A stretch of DNA of 64,000 bases from Clostridiales bacterium (GCA_012839295.1 DUNO01000056.1:1-64000), one strand, 5' to 3'; numbered from the stretch's first letter, positions 25,111 through 33,756 are shown. A program made the numbers and translations. Notes: a model not told the origin generated them from the letters alone.

Positions 25111-25482
25111 ATGGAGAAAAAGATAAAAGTGTTAATGGTGGAACCGATGAAGGAACCCTATCCTGCTGAAGTTGAAAACACTTTGGAAGGATTGCAGAAG
25201 GCGGTTGGAGGATATATTGAAACGGTATATCTGGATGATTATGTTGTTCTGGTTTGCAATGAAGAGGGAAAGCTGATCGGGCTTCCTGGCAACCGTTCTC
25301 TTGGAAACGACATCATTGCCGGTACATTTTTTGTGGTTGGCAGCAATGATGATGGGGATTTTGTGTCGCTGACTGAGGATAAAATCCGGCAGTACAGTGA
25401 TCGATTTCAAAAGACGGAAACCTTTACCCAGGAACAGGTGGAGGATGCTTCCGTTATATTTTCATTAGATTTCAGCGAATGA
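25111..25482 (+). CDS. DUF3846-like ICE protein
   Basis: 123 residues with a TTAGGAGGCG site. 'MEKKIKVLMVEPMKEPYPAEVENTLEGLQKAVGGYIETVYL' and 'VVLVCNEEGKLIGLPGNRSLGNDIIAGTFFVVGSNDDGDFVSLTEDKI' match the DUF3846 family, which is nearly universal in clostridial and streptococcal mobile elements. The function is unknown; some have been guessed to be anti-restriction proteins, which I cannot support here. Confidence 0.78.
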   Translation: MEKKIKVLMVEPMKEPYPAEVENTLEGLQKAVGGYIETVYLDDYVVLVCNEEGKLIGLPGNRSLGNDIIAGTFFVVGSNDDGDFVSLTEDKIRQYSDRFQKTETFTQEQVEDASVIFSLDFSE

Positions 25483-25497
25483 AAGGAGTAAAGCTGC

Positions 25498-25752
25498 ATG
25501 AAAAAAGCTACTGTACAAATCAGCTTTGAAGCTGAAAAGCTTCGTGCCATACACCAGTACATGAAGGACGGAACAGAACTGCAGGCTGAACTGGATACAT
25601 TGCTGCAAACACTGTATGAGAAGCACGTTCCCGCTCCTGTCCGGGAGTACATCGAAGGTCGGGATAATAGCGTGATGGACGCCCCTAAACGCAGTACACG
25701 ACCGGCAACTCCTGGAGGACAAAGCAGTCCAGCTGCGGACAGCGAGGGATAA
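25498..25752 (+). CDS. DUF6103-like small protein, paralogue 2
   Basis: 84 residues with a GAAAGGAGT site. It repeats the core of the 23390 protein ('ISFEAEKLRAIHQYMKDGTELQAELDTLLQTLYEKHVPAPVREYIEG') with a shorter, Pro/Ser-rich tail that lacks the MSM ending. It directly precedes the candidate oriT, which together with the paralogue next to ParM suggests a DNA-processing or partition role (inference). Confidence 0.6.
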   Translation: MKKATVQISFEAEKLRAIHQYMKDGTELQAELDTLLQTLYEKHVPAPVREYIEGRDNSVMDAPKRSTRPATPGGQSSPAADSEG

Positions 25753-26158
25753 CAACCAACAAACGGGGGTGTTGCCGCCTGTGTGCCCCTGTGCCGCGTT
25801 TTGGTAGCAGGGGTGGCATCGTAACACCTGTGGGCAGGATAGTGCCTCGTGTTGAGGCTTTGTGGAAGGGGAAAAAACCATCCTCCGGACAAAGCCTCAT
25901 AAAAGCCGCTTTGAGGGGTGAACCATGGGGTCGAAAACCATGCAGGTTAAAGGCAGGTGGTCGCTTTGCGACCTCCTGCCGCCTCACACCGCCCCGCAAC
26001 GCGGGTCGGAGAGTTTGGACGGGTACACCTGAAATGGAGCTTGGTCACCCTTCAGGTGGTCAAAAGCTCCTAAATGTTGGCTTAAACATAGAAAATACAG
26101 GCTCTTCCGGGGTACACCCAAAAGGTGGTCCGGAAGATTTTAAAAAGGAGGACTCACT
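25753..26158 (+). other. Candidate origin of transfer (oriT) with nested hairpins
   Basis: 406 bases without a convincing gene, directly before the mobilisation genes. It holds a 10-bp inverted repeat GAGGCTTTGT/ACAAAGCCTC (25854-25898) and a long hairpin GGCAGG-T-GGTCGC/GCGACC-T-CCTGCC (25952-25980). Two related hairpins follow, each with an inner CACC/GGTG pair: GGAGCTT...AAGCTCC (26036-26070) and CTTCCGG...CCGGAAG (26104-26136), preceded by or containing GGGTACACC. Location and repeated inverted repeats fit an oriT where the relaxosome nicks DNA. The nick site cannot be placed. Confidence 0.6.
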
Positions 26159-26566
26159 ATGCAGGAAGAAACCAAAGACCGCATCCCGCTCTGGCTCTAC
26201 CCCAGCACAATAGAGTGTATGGATGCGCTTTTAGAAAAGGATAACTGCAAAAGCAGGAGCGAATTTATTGAAAAGGCTGTCCGGTTTTACAGCGGCTACA
26301 TTTCGGCGGAGGATGGCATGAAGTTTTTGCCGACCGCCATCACCTCGGCTATGACGGGTATCGTCAACACCTTGGAAAACCGCATGGCGCGTCTCATCTT
26401 CAAGCTGGCGGTGGAGATGTCCATGATGATGAATATACTTGCTTCTACTGCTGAGGTTGATGAAAACACCCTGCGCCGATTACGCGGCAAGTGTGTAGCT
26501 GACGTGAAGAAGTCCATCGGCTCTGTAACCTTCGAGGATGTTGTGAAATTTCAAAAGGGTGAATAA
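26159..26566 (+). CDS. Relaxosome accessory RHH-type protein
   Basis: 135 residues with an AAAAGGAGGA site. The N-terminal 45 residues 'RIPLWLYPSTIECMDALLEKDNCKSRSEFIEKAVRFY' form a ribbon-helix-helix DNA-binding domain; the rest is helical with a Met-rich segment. Location between the oriT candidate and the relaxase suggests a MobC-like accessory factor that binds oriT. It ends 2 bases before the relaxase start. Confidence 0.72.
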   Translation: MQEETKDRIPLWLYPSTIECMDALLEKDNCKSRSEFIEKAVRFYSGYISAEDGMKFLPTAITSAMTGIVNTLENRMARLIFKLAVEMSMMMNILASTAEVDENTLRRLRGKCVADVKKSIGSVTFEDVVKFQKGE

Positions 26567-26568
26567 AC

Positions 26569-29247
26569 ATGCCGGGAATCATCTTCAAATGTCGATACTT
26601 AAAAAACTCAGCGGTTCATCTTGAGAATCTTGTGGAGTATGTGGCGATGCGCGACGGCGTGGAGAAAATATCTGCCGTCTCCCGCGACAGTCCCGCCTCG
26701 CAGAAACAGAAAATGCTCATCAAAGATATCCTCGCTCAGTTTCCTGATACCGCAGATGTGTTCGAGTACGAGGACTATCTCAAACACCCAACTGCTGAAA
26801 ATGCTTCGGAATTCATCAGCTCAGCACTGGATCAGAATCCGGATCAACTGTCCCATCAGGAGATCTATGTCAATTACATCGCTACCCGTCCCCGTGCTGA
26901 GAAGCTGGGAACACATGGACTGTTTTCCGATGGGGAAAAGCCGCTGGTGCTGTCAAAGGTGATGGAGGAAGTTGCCCACCATACCGGAAATGTCTGGACT
27001 CCTATCATTTCTCTGCGGCGGGAGGATGCCGCCCGGCTTGGTTATGATAATGCCGCCGCATGGATGGCGCTGATCCGAAAACAGCGGAATATCTTTGCCG
27101 AGCAGATGAAGATTGCGCCGGGAAACTTTCGTTGGTATGCGGCCTTTCATAACGAAGGGCATCATCCTCACTGCCACATGCTGGTGTACTCAGTGAATCC
27201 CCGTGAAGGGTATGTCACTAAGCCCGCTATCGAAAAGATGCGGAGCAGTCTGGCTAGGGAGATCTTTCAACAGGATCTCATTCAGATTTATGCTGAGCAG
27301 ACCGCACAGAGAAATACGCTTTATGAACAAAGCCGTGAAGCCCTGAAAGAAATCATCGGCAGAATGAGCAGCGGCGTGTGTGAGAGCGGTATCACTGAAA
27401 GTCTGCTCTCACATCTGGCAGAGCGTCTCAGGCATACTTCCGGCAAAAAACAATACGGCTATCTCAAATCGCCCTTGAAGGCCATCGTGAATCAGATCGT
27501 GGATGAGCTGGCAAAGGATGCGCGTGTGGCAGAGGCCTATGTAAAATGGTCAGAGCTTCGCAGCGAGGTGCTGCGCACATATACGGATAAGCTCCCCGAT
27601 CCTGTTCCGTTATCGCAGCAGAAAGAATTTAAGCATATAAAGAATATGGTGATCGCAGAAGCAATGAACATTGGCGGTCACCATTTCACCTTTGAGGGGG
27701 ATAATCCGGCAGACGAACTGCTTCAAGAAGCCGAAGAATCCATTTCCGTGATACTGGGGGATGAATACATGCCAGTCACGGATGAAGCACCGGAGGACAG
27801 TGAGGATATACCGTCCTCAGCTTCGGAGGGTTCACCCCGCCAGGATTCGGATGAGACTGATTCCGGAAAACCGTACATCGAGTGGAGCAATCTATATATG
27901 GAGGCCCGTGCCTTTCTCTATGGCAGTGATGAGGCGGAGCCTGACTTTGAGCGGGCCCTCCGCTTGTTTTTGGAGGAAGCCGAGGGCGGAAATGCTCTAG
28001 CCATGCATGACCTCGGCAGGATGTACACTGACGGGCTCGGTGTGGATATGAACGCAGAAACCGCATTTGCCTGGTACGAAAAAGCCCTCTCAGCATTCCT
28101 GGACATTGAAGCAAATAAAAAAAGCCGGTATGTGGAATACCGCATCGGCAAAATGCACGCGGCTGGGCTTGGCACGGAACAGGATTATGTGGAAGCGGCA
28201 GGATGGTTTGAAGTGGCAGCTTCCCGAAATCACAAATATGCTCAATATTCTCTTGCCAGTCTGTACTGCCGGGGGCAGGGCGTGGAACAGGACTATGAAA
28301 TGGCGTTCCGGCTCTACGGTAAATCTGCCGCCCAGCGCGTTCCATTTGCTAATTACGAGCTGGCGAAAATGTACCGGGAAGGTATCGGCACAGAGAAGGA
28401 CACCGAGGAAATGGAGCTCAATTTTGAGAAAGCCTTTTATGGCTTTAAGCGTCTGGAGGAACAAAGCCATGACGATAAGCTCCAATACCGTCTTGGGCAG
28501 ATGCTCTATACCGGAACCGGAACGGAAAAGGACCTGGATGCGGCTATCGGATATTTTGAAAAAGCCGCTCGCCTCGGCAATGTCCATGCTCAGTATATGC
28601 TGGGCAGGGTTTATCTCGACGAGAACAGAGGACACAGAAATTCAGAGAAAGCTGTCCTGTGGCTGACCAAGGCTGCGGATAACGGCAGCAGCCCTGCTCA
28701 ATTTGTCTTGGGCAAGCTCTATCGTGACGGCAGTCATGTGAAGAAGGATATTGCAAAAGCGGTGGAGCTGTCCACGAAAGCAGCAGAGCAGAACAATTCA
28801 TTCGCTCAGTTTCAAATTGGGAAACTGTTCCTGATGGGACAAGATGTACCCAAGGATGTAGAAACAGCTGTCGAATGGCTGACCGCGTCTGCGGAGCGGG
28901 GCAATCAGTATGCACAATATGCTCTCGGCAAGCTATTCCTTATCGGCGAAGATGTTCCCTGTGACCGCGAAGCCGCAGTACGCTGGTTTACCTTGTCTGC
29001 TGAACAGGGTAATGTTTATGCGCGGTATTTTCTTGACCATATGGACTCTTTCAGTAATCCGTTTCTGTTCCTTGCGGCGACAAGGCTCCTGCATCACCTG
29101 AGCCGGATTTTCCGGGATGAACAGCAAAGACTTTCCGGTGGTACCGGCATGCAGACGGACAGCAAGCTTCGCCGAAAGATCCGTGAGAAAAAGATCGCCC
29201 AAGGTCATGCCAGGGATGATCATGAACTTAAGCAAACAACCTATTAA
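26569..29247 (+). CDS. MobP-type relaxase fused to Sel1 repeats
   Basis: 892 residues. The N-terminal 250 residues form a relaxase of the MobP group: a candidate catalytic Tyr24 in 'NLVEYVAMRDGVE' and the metal-binding three-His motif 'FHNEGHHPHCHMLVYS' near residue 195. A helical linker (250-440) follows. From about 450 to 835 there are roughly ten Sel1-type repeats ('ALAMHDLGRMYTDGLGVDMNAETAFAWYEKA' and later copies), a TPR-like scaffold for protein contact. It nicks oriT and pilots the strand into the recipient. The repeats are unusual in textbook relaxases but occur in clostridial MobP3 enzymes, as I recall. Confidence 0.88.
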   Translation: MPGIIFKCRYLKNSAVHLENLVEYVAMRDGVEKISAVSRDSPASQKQKMLIKDILAQFPDTADVFEYEDYLKHPTAENASEFISSALDQNPDQLSHQEIYVNYIATRPRAEKLGTHGLFSDGEKPLVLSKVMEEVAHHTGNVWTPIISLRREDAARLGYDNAAAWMALIRKQRNIFAEQMKIAPGNFRWYAAFHNEGHHPHCHMLVYSVNPREGYVTKPAIEKMRSSLAREIFQQDLIQIYAEQTAQRNTLYEQSREALKEIIGRMSSGVCESGITESLLSHLAERLRHTSGKKQYGYLKSPLKAIVNQIVDELAKDARVAEAYVKWSELRSEVLRTYTDKLPDPVPLSQQKEFKHIKNMVIAEAMNIGGHHFTFEGDNPADELLQEAEESISVILGDEYMPVTDEAPEDSEDIPSSASEGSPRQDSDETDSGKPYIEWSNLYMEARAFLYGSDEAEPDFERALRLFLEEAEGGNALAMHDLGRMYTDGLGVDMNAETAFAWYEKALSAFLDIEANKKSRYVEYRIGKMHAAGLGTEQDYVEAAGWFEVAASRNHKYAQYSLASLYCRGQGVEQDYEMAFRLYGKSAAQRVPFANYELAKMYREGIGTEKDTEEMELNFEKAFYGFKRLEEQSHDDKLQYRLGQMLYTGTGTEKDLDAAIGYFEKAARLGNVHAQYMLGRVYLDENRGHRNSEKAVLWLTKAADNGSSPAQFVLGKLYRDGSHVKKDIAKAVELSTKAAEQNNSFAQFQIGKLFLMGQDVPKDVETAVEWLTASAERGNQYAQYALGKLFLIGEDVPCDREAAVRWFTLSAEQGNVYARYFLDHMDSFSNPFLFLAATRLLHHLSRIFRDEQQRLSGGTGMQTDSKLRRKIREKKIAQGHARDDHELKQTTY

Positions 29248-29264
29248 TACAAAGGAGGGCGTCC

Positions 29265-29381
29265 ATGCAGATGCAATATCCAAAACAGCTCAGGAAAAAA
29301 ACCGATTCCCGAAAAATTCAAACCGACATCACTCAAACCATCTGTGCACCGGCAGGTGGCTTTTTTTCGCCGCTGCGGTAA
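29265..29381 (+). CDS. Possible 38-residue protein
   Basis: An ATG with an ideal AAAGGAGGG site opens a frame coding MQMQYPKQLRKKTDSRKIQT..., basic at the start and ending 'PAGGFFSPLR'. A short GC hairpin with a T-tract lies in its 3' part (about 29347-29367), so the ribosome site may instead belong to a leader peptide. No family. Kept because of the strong ribosome site; confidence is low. Confidence 0.35.
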   Translation: MQMQYPKQLRKKTDSRKIQTDITQTICAPAGGFFSPLR

Positions 29382-29412
29382 GCGTAAACGCTGACAAAGG
29401 AGGTAGTGAAGT

Positions 29413-30846
29413 ATGGCATATATTTACTTTACAGACGAACAAAAACAACGGGCCAATTCAGTGGATTTGGTGGACTTCCTTCAACGGCAGGGCGAACAGC
29501 TCGTTCGCTCAGGCCGTGAGTGGCGCTGGAAACGCTTCGACAGCGTGACCGTGCGCGGCAGTCAGTGGTACCGCCATTCGCGGAAAGAAGGCGGCCATGC
29601 CATCGACTTCGTCCAGCAGTTCTATGACATGAGCTTTCCCGAAGCGGTAACGCTGCTCCTCGGCGGCGAGTCCGGTGTGGAATGGAACCAGACCTCCAAG
29701 AGCGCGCCGCCTCCGCGCAAATCCTTTGCGTTGCCGGAAGCCAATCAGGATATGCGCCGAGTGTTTGCCTATCTGATCAAGCAGCGCTTCATAGACCGGG
29801 AGGTGCTGACGCACTTCGCCCATGAAAAGCTGATTTATGAGGACAAGGAATATCACAATGCAGTATTTGTGGGGTTGGATAAAAACGACGTTCCCCGTCA
29901 TGCTCACAAGCGCGGAACCTACACCCAGGGAGAGCCATACAAGGGCAATGTAGAAGGCAGTGATCCGAAATACAGCTTCCACCGGATGGGGGAAAGCGAT
30001 ACACTGTACGTTTTTGAGGCACCTGTGGATATGCTGTCGTTCATCACCCTGAACAAAGATGGCTGGAAGCAGTACAGCTATGTCACGCTTGACGGCGTGT
30101 CGGAACACGCTATGCTCTGTCAGCTGGATATGTATCCACGGCTGAAAAACATCGTACTGTGCCTGGATCATGACGAGGCGGGCATCGAAGCCAGCGGCCG
30201 CCTGAAGGATATTCTACGGGATAAGGGCTATGCGAATATTTCTGTACTTCAGTCACAGCACAAGGACTGGAACGAGGATCTGAAAGCCAGGCATGGCGTC
30301 ACTCCCATCCCGGCGCGGGAGCATCCGAAGCTGGAGCTTCTGCCCAAGGTGTGCGCAGAACTGCACGATTTGTGCAAAGCTCTTTCAGCGCATAAAGATA
30401 TTGACTCCTTCCTAGCAGAGTGTGCCGAGACGGTGGAACCGCTTCTTGCCTCCGGCAAAACAGCGGCTATGAATATAGAAGCTGTTCGGGATTGTCTGCA
30501 GTGTATGGCAGCCGGCGCACTGACAGCCATGCAAAGGCAGCTGTGCCAGATGGAACAGCCGGTAACAATGGAACAGCTCATTCAAAAGCTGCAGAACAGC
30601 TACCGTCCCCATGAAGATCGGGGCTGGCTTCGTACCAAGGCGGAGCAGCTGCGCCAGGATGTCTCGGATATAAGACGTCAGTTTCAGACATCCGGTATCC
30701 GCACGCTGGAGGATAAAGAAAAGCTCCTGTCCTCCTATCAGCGTCTCGCAATGGACAGCATCAAAACCATAATGTTTGTTGAGCAGGAGCTGCCGTCAAT
30801 GCTTCCGGCGCAGGAGCAGGCAGTAAATTTTTCGATGACCATGTAA
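29413..30846 (+). CDS. Toprim-domain primase-like protein (DUF3991)
   Basis: 477 residues with a AAAGGAGGTAG site. The N-terminal half 'YFTDEQKQRANSVDLVDFLQRQGEQL' to 'GGHAIDFVQQFYDMSFPEAVTLLLGG' is the DUF3991/primase-like region of ICE proteins. The middle holds a Toprim fold with 'LYVFEAPVDMLSFITL' (Glu motif) and 'NIVLCLDHDEAGIEAS' (DxD motif). The C-terminal third is helical and ends NFSMTM. It may prime complementary-strand synthesis after transfer. The zinc-binding Cys cluster of DnaG is absent. Confidence 0.82.
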   Translation: MAYIYFTDEQKQRANSVDLVDFLQRQGEQLVRSGREWRWKRFDSVTVRGSQWYRHSRKEGGHAIDFVQQFYDMSFPEAVTLLLGGESGVEWNQTSKSAPPPRKSFALPEANQDMRRVFAYLIKQRFIDREVLTHFAHEKLIYEDKEYHNAVFVGLDKNDVPRHAHKRGTYTQGEPYKGNVEGSDPKYSFHRMGESDTLYVFEAPVDMLSFITLNKDGWKQYSYVTLDGVSEHAMLCQLDMYPRLKNIVLCLDHDEAGIEASGRLKDILRDKGYANISVLQSQHKDWNEDLKARHGVTPIPAREHPKLELLPKVCAELHDLCKALSAHKDIDSFLAECAETVEPLLASGKTAAMNIEAVRDCLQCMAAGALTAMQRQLCQMEQPVTMEQLIQKLQNSYRPHEDRGWLRTKAEQLRQDVSDIRRQFQTSGIRTLEDKEKLLSSYQRLAMDSIKTIMFVEQELPSMLPAQEQAVNFSMTM

Positions 30847-30859
30847 AGGAGGGATCAAG

Positions 30860-32677
30860 TTGCAGACATCCCAAATCATAATTCTATTAACTGCCGGACT
30901 GTCTATGTTCGGGGTTATCGGCTTGTTATCGCTCATAGCGCATTACTACACTTTAAACGGCATCAAGTCCAAAACTGTCGGCGACGGTCAGCACGGTACG
31001 GCGCGCTGGGCAACGAAACAGGAGATTAAAAAGACTTATACTGAAGTTCCCTACGAGCCGGAGAAATGGAGAAAGGGAGAAAGCCTTCCGAAAGCGCAGG
31101 GTCTGATAGTCGGATGGAGGAAAGCATCGCTGTTTGACGTCACAGCCTCGCACGGATATGCGCTTGTGGACGATGACGATATCCACTGCCTGATGATCGG
31201 TGCCGCAGGTGTCGGCAAGACCGCAAACTTTCTATATCCGAATCTGGAATACGCCTGCGCCTGCGGAATGAGCTTTGTGACTACCGACACTAAGGGAGAC
31301 CTCTACCGCAATTATGCCGGGATCGCAAAAGAAAAATACGGATACGATGTTGCTGTCATTGACCTGAGAAACCCCACCCGCTCGGACGGAAACAATCTTC
31401 TCCATCTGGTCAACCGGTATATGGACGCATATCTCAATAATCCTCAGAATCTTGCGTTTAAAGCCAGAGCGGAGAAGTATGCCAAGATTACCGCAAAGAC
31501 TATCATCAACTCCGGAGGTTTCGATACAGCAATGGCTGGACAAAATGCCTTCTTCTATGACGCAGCGGAAGGACTGCTGACATCCGTGATTCTGCTTATA
31601 GCGGAATACTGTGAACCGAAGCAGAGGCACATCGTATCCGTATTCAAGCTCATTCAGGATTTGCTTGCGCCCAGCGGCGTCAAAGGCAGGACTTTGTTTC
31701 AGCTGCTCCTTGCTCATCTGCCGAATGAGCACAAGACCAAGTGGTTCGCCGGGGCGGCACTCAATTCGGCGGAGCAGGCCATGCAGAGTGTCCTCTCCAC
31801 TGCCCTATCCAGATTGAACGCTTTTCTGGATTCTGAGCTGGAACAAATCCTATGCTTTGACACGGCAATCGATGCGGAGAAGTTCTGTACAAACAAAAGT
31901 GCAATATTCCTGGTAATGCCGGAGGAAGACAACACAAAGTATTTCATCATCAGCCTGATCGTCCAGCAGCTTTACCGTGAAATCCTGTCAGTGGCTGACG
32001 AGCATGGAGGAAAACTCCCCAATCGTGTGATGATGTTCCTCGACGAGATCGGAACCATCCCCAAAATCGAGTCGGCGGAGATGATGTTCTCTGCTTCCCG
32101 ATCCCGCCGTGTGTCCATTGCAGCCATCATCCAGAGCTTTGCACAGCTGGAGAAAAACTATGGCCGCGAAGGCTCTGCCATCATCATAGACAACTGCCAG
32201 GATACCGTGTTCGGCGGCTTTGCTCCCAATAGCGAATCAGCGCAGATTTTATCAAAAGCCATGGGAAGCAAGACTGTCATGAGCGGCTCTGTCAGCCGGG
32301 GTAAAAACGATCCTTCGCAGAGTCTGCAGATGATTGAGCGCCCGCTGATGACGCCGGACGAGCTGAAGTCCATGCCCAAGGGGCATTTTATTGTCACCAA
32401 GACGGGCGCTTACCCGATGCGTACCAAACTAAAGCTATTTACGAAATGGGGCATAACCTTCGGCAAGCCTTATGAGATTGCCGAGAAATCGGCTCGAAAG
32501 GTGGAGTATGCCGACAGGCGCAGAGTAGAGGAAGAAATCATCAGCAGGCACTCTGCCTGCGTGGATGTGACGGATGAAGCTGAAGCTGGTGCAGCCGCAT
32601 CGGGCGGATTGCTTCACTTACCGATACATGAGCCGGAAGCGCCTGCCAGGACAAAAGCACCTGTTCGGATTGAATAG
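30860..32677 (+). CDS. virD4: VirD4/TraG-type coupling protein
   Basis: 605 residues from a TTG with an AAAGGAGGG site. One N-terminal membrane helix ('IIILLTAGLSMFGVIGLLSLIAHYY') is followed by 'GTARWATKQEI', Walker A 'IGAAGVGKTANFLYPN' near residue 115, 'FVTTDTKGDLYRNYAG', Walker B 'MMFLDEIGTIPK' near 390 and 'ILSKAMGSKTV'. It carries the relaxase-DNA complex to the T4SS channel. Only one membrane helix is evident where many TraG proteins have two. Confidence 0.93.
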   Translation: MQTSQIIILLTAGLSMFGVIGLLSLIAHYYTLNGIKSKTVGDGQHGTARWATKQEIKKTYTEVPYEPEKWRKGESLPKAQGLIVGWRKASLFDVTASHGYALVDDDDIHCLMIGAAGVGKTANFLYPNLEYACACGMSFVTTDTKGDLYRNYAGIAKEKYGYDVAVIDLRNPTRSDGNNLLHLVNRYMDAYLNNPQNLAFKARAEKYAKITAKTIINSGGFDTAMAGQNAFFYDAAEGLLTSVILLIAEYCEPKQRHIVSVFKLIQDLLAPSGVKGRTLFQLLLAHLPNEHKTKWFAGAALNSAEQAMQSVLSTALSRLNAFLDSELEQILCFDTAIDAEKFCTNKSAIFLVMPEEDNTKYFIISLIVQQLYREILSVADEHGGKLPNRVMMFLDEIGTIPKIESAEMMFSASRSRRVSIAAIIQSFAQLEKNYGREGSAIIIDNCQDTVFGGFAPNSESAQILSKAMGSKTVMSGSVSRGKNDPSQSLQMIERPLMTPDELKSMPKGHFIVTKTGAYPMRTKLKLFTKWGITFGKPYEIAEKSARKVEYADRRRVEEEIISRHSACVDVTDEAEAGAAASGGLLHLPIHEPEAPARTKAPVRIE

Positions 32678-32688
32678 GGGGTGAGGCT

Positions 32689-32958
32689 GTGGGTTACTTT
32701 TCTTCTCTTTATTCCTCGGAGCTTCCGCATCGTGCCAGGGCTGTCTATATGTATCTTCATGACCGAGCAGATAAGGACGGCAAATGCTACCCGGCGATTG
32801 GTACCATCGCCAGGGAGTTAAAGTTGTCCCGAAGCACCGTCAAACGCGCCATAGCTGACCTTGAAAAAAGCGGACGTCTGCGCAAGGAGCAAAGATGGCG
32901 TGAGAACGGCGGCAAAAGCAGCAATCTGTATTATTTAGTGCAGACGGATTCAGGCTGA
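32689..32958 (+). CDS. Winged helix-turn-helix protein
   Basis: 89 residues from a GTG with a GGGGGTGAGG site. 'RARAVYMYLHDRADKDGKCYPAIGTIARELKLSRSTVKRAIADLEKSGRLRKEQRWRENGGKSSNLYYL' is a winged HTH domain of the replication-protein/Pfam HTH_36 type. It could be a regulator or a remnant of a plasmid replication initiator domain. A strong hairpin closes the conjugation run just after it. Confidence 0.8.
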   Translation: MGYFSSLYSSELPHRARAVYMYLHDRADKDGKCYPAIGTIARELKLSRSTVKRAIADLEKSGRLRKEQRWRENGGKSSNLYYLVQTDSG

Positions 32959-32970
32959 TAGGCTAAAAAT

Positions 32971-32995
32971 GACCTTCCCCGCCGAGGGGAAGGTC
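32971..32995 (+). terminator. Strong hairpin at the end of the conjugation run
   Basis: GACCTTCCCC-GCCGA-GGGGAAGGTC, a perfect 10-bp stem, 12 bases after the wHTH gene stop. The U-tract is poor (TGTCTGCTTGTT), so it may pause or process RNA rather than terminate fully. Confidence 0.6.
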
Positions 32996-33007
32996 TGTCT
33001 GCTTGTT

Positions 33008-33062
33008 GGACTATGGAAGGGTTCATGATGAACCGTGAAGGCGAACTTCTCACTCTAAGAAC
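33008..33062 (+). repeat. Tandem structured motif, unit 1
   Basis: Begins GGACTATGGAAGGGTTC, then ATGATGAACCGTGAAGG, then a GAAC-TCT and a CTCTAAGAAC end. GGTTCA/TGAACC forms one hairpin and GAAG-GCGAA-CTTC a second. The same frame of conserved blocks recurs 135 bases later with changed loops. It looks like a small RNA or cis-regulatory motif. I could not match it to a riboswitch class I know. Confidence 0.5.
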
Positions 33063-33142
33063 GTTTATCAACAGAAAAAGAACAACAATCTATTTATTAA
33101 GTATGATGATTATTAGTGTCACCATAGGTCTTTCCTACCGAT

Positions 33143-33195
33143 GGACTATGGAAGGGTTCGCCTTTAACCGTGAAGGGAACCTCTTATTCTAAGAA
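33143..33195 (+). repeat. Tandem structured motif, unit 2
   Basis: GGACTATGGAAGGGTTC again, but the loop is CGCCTTT and the stem shortens to GGTT/AACC. CCGTGAAGG and TCTAAGAA are conserved, while GAAGG-GAA-CCTC replaces the second hairpin. Loops vary while stems are kept, which is the pattern of a structured RNA. The strand is assumed from the direction of the surrounding genes. Confidence 0.5.
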
Positions 33196-33624
33196 TATTC
33201 AATCATCATAAAAGAAACAAGAATGTTTCTTAAGACTTCAGGTTATAAATTGCAGGAGGAAAATACACATTGAACCTTGACGCTATGAATTACTATACGG
33301 CTTCTGTTTCAAAAGGTCTATATCTTTAATGTTCATGGTATAGGCAAGGATTCTCAGGCTCAGGATGAACTCATTGCTAATAAGACAACTTACTGCTTAA
33401 TTGTGGTGCAAAACTTTATGAGACACCATACTCAAAGATTGTTGTTTGCAGCCTTTAAGAGTATCACCTGCTTTTACCCACTTTAGAGTTAAACAACTAC
33501 CAATAAAGGTACTGAAAAGAGCCGCAAAGCACAAATCTAGTACTCGGCGACTCTTTTTATTCTTTAAATTTATGGAAAAAAAAGTAATTTATTTTGGCAA
33601 ACTAAACCATGAAATGAAACAATG
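33196..33624. other. AT-rich stretch without a convincing gene
   Basis: A TTG at 33270 with GCAGGAGG upstream opens only 19 codons. Other short frames (for example 33446-33652) run across a hairpin and an inverted repeat and have no ribosome site. A weak AGAGCCGC/CGGCGACTCT hairpin with T's lies near 33517-33564. I see remains of genes at most. Confidence 0.5.
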
Positions 33625-33644
33625 TCGAAATTTTGTTGCATTTT
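33625..33644. repeat. Inverted repeat left of tyrosine recombinase
   Basis: TCGAAATTTTGTTGCATTTT. Its exact reverse complement is at 34456-34475. The recombinase gene lies between the copies. The preceding base makes TGTCGAA, which also equals a Spo0A box core. Confidence 0.8.
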
Positions 33645-33756
33645 TTATTTAGTATCATTTTATATTATCACTACTGGAATGTCAACATTATCAGTTATTA
33701 TGTCGGCTATTATGTTATTATGAATAATTCAATAAATCCACACGAAAAACAACTTT

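Noticed and set aside
25753-26158. Minus-strand frames of 100-160 residues over 25407-25999
   Set aside because: They are Pro/Arg/Cys-rich shadows of the GC-rich hairpin region and of the plus-strand genes, without ribosome sites.
33446-33652. 68-residue plus-strand frame
   Set aside because: It runs through a hairpin and the left inverted repeat of the recombinase segment, with no ribosome site and no protein-like texture.
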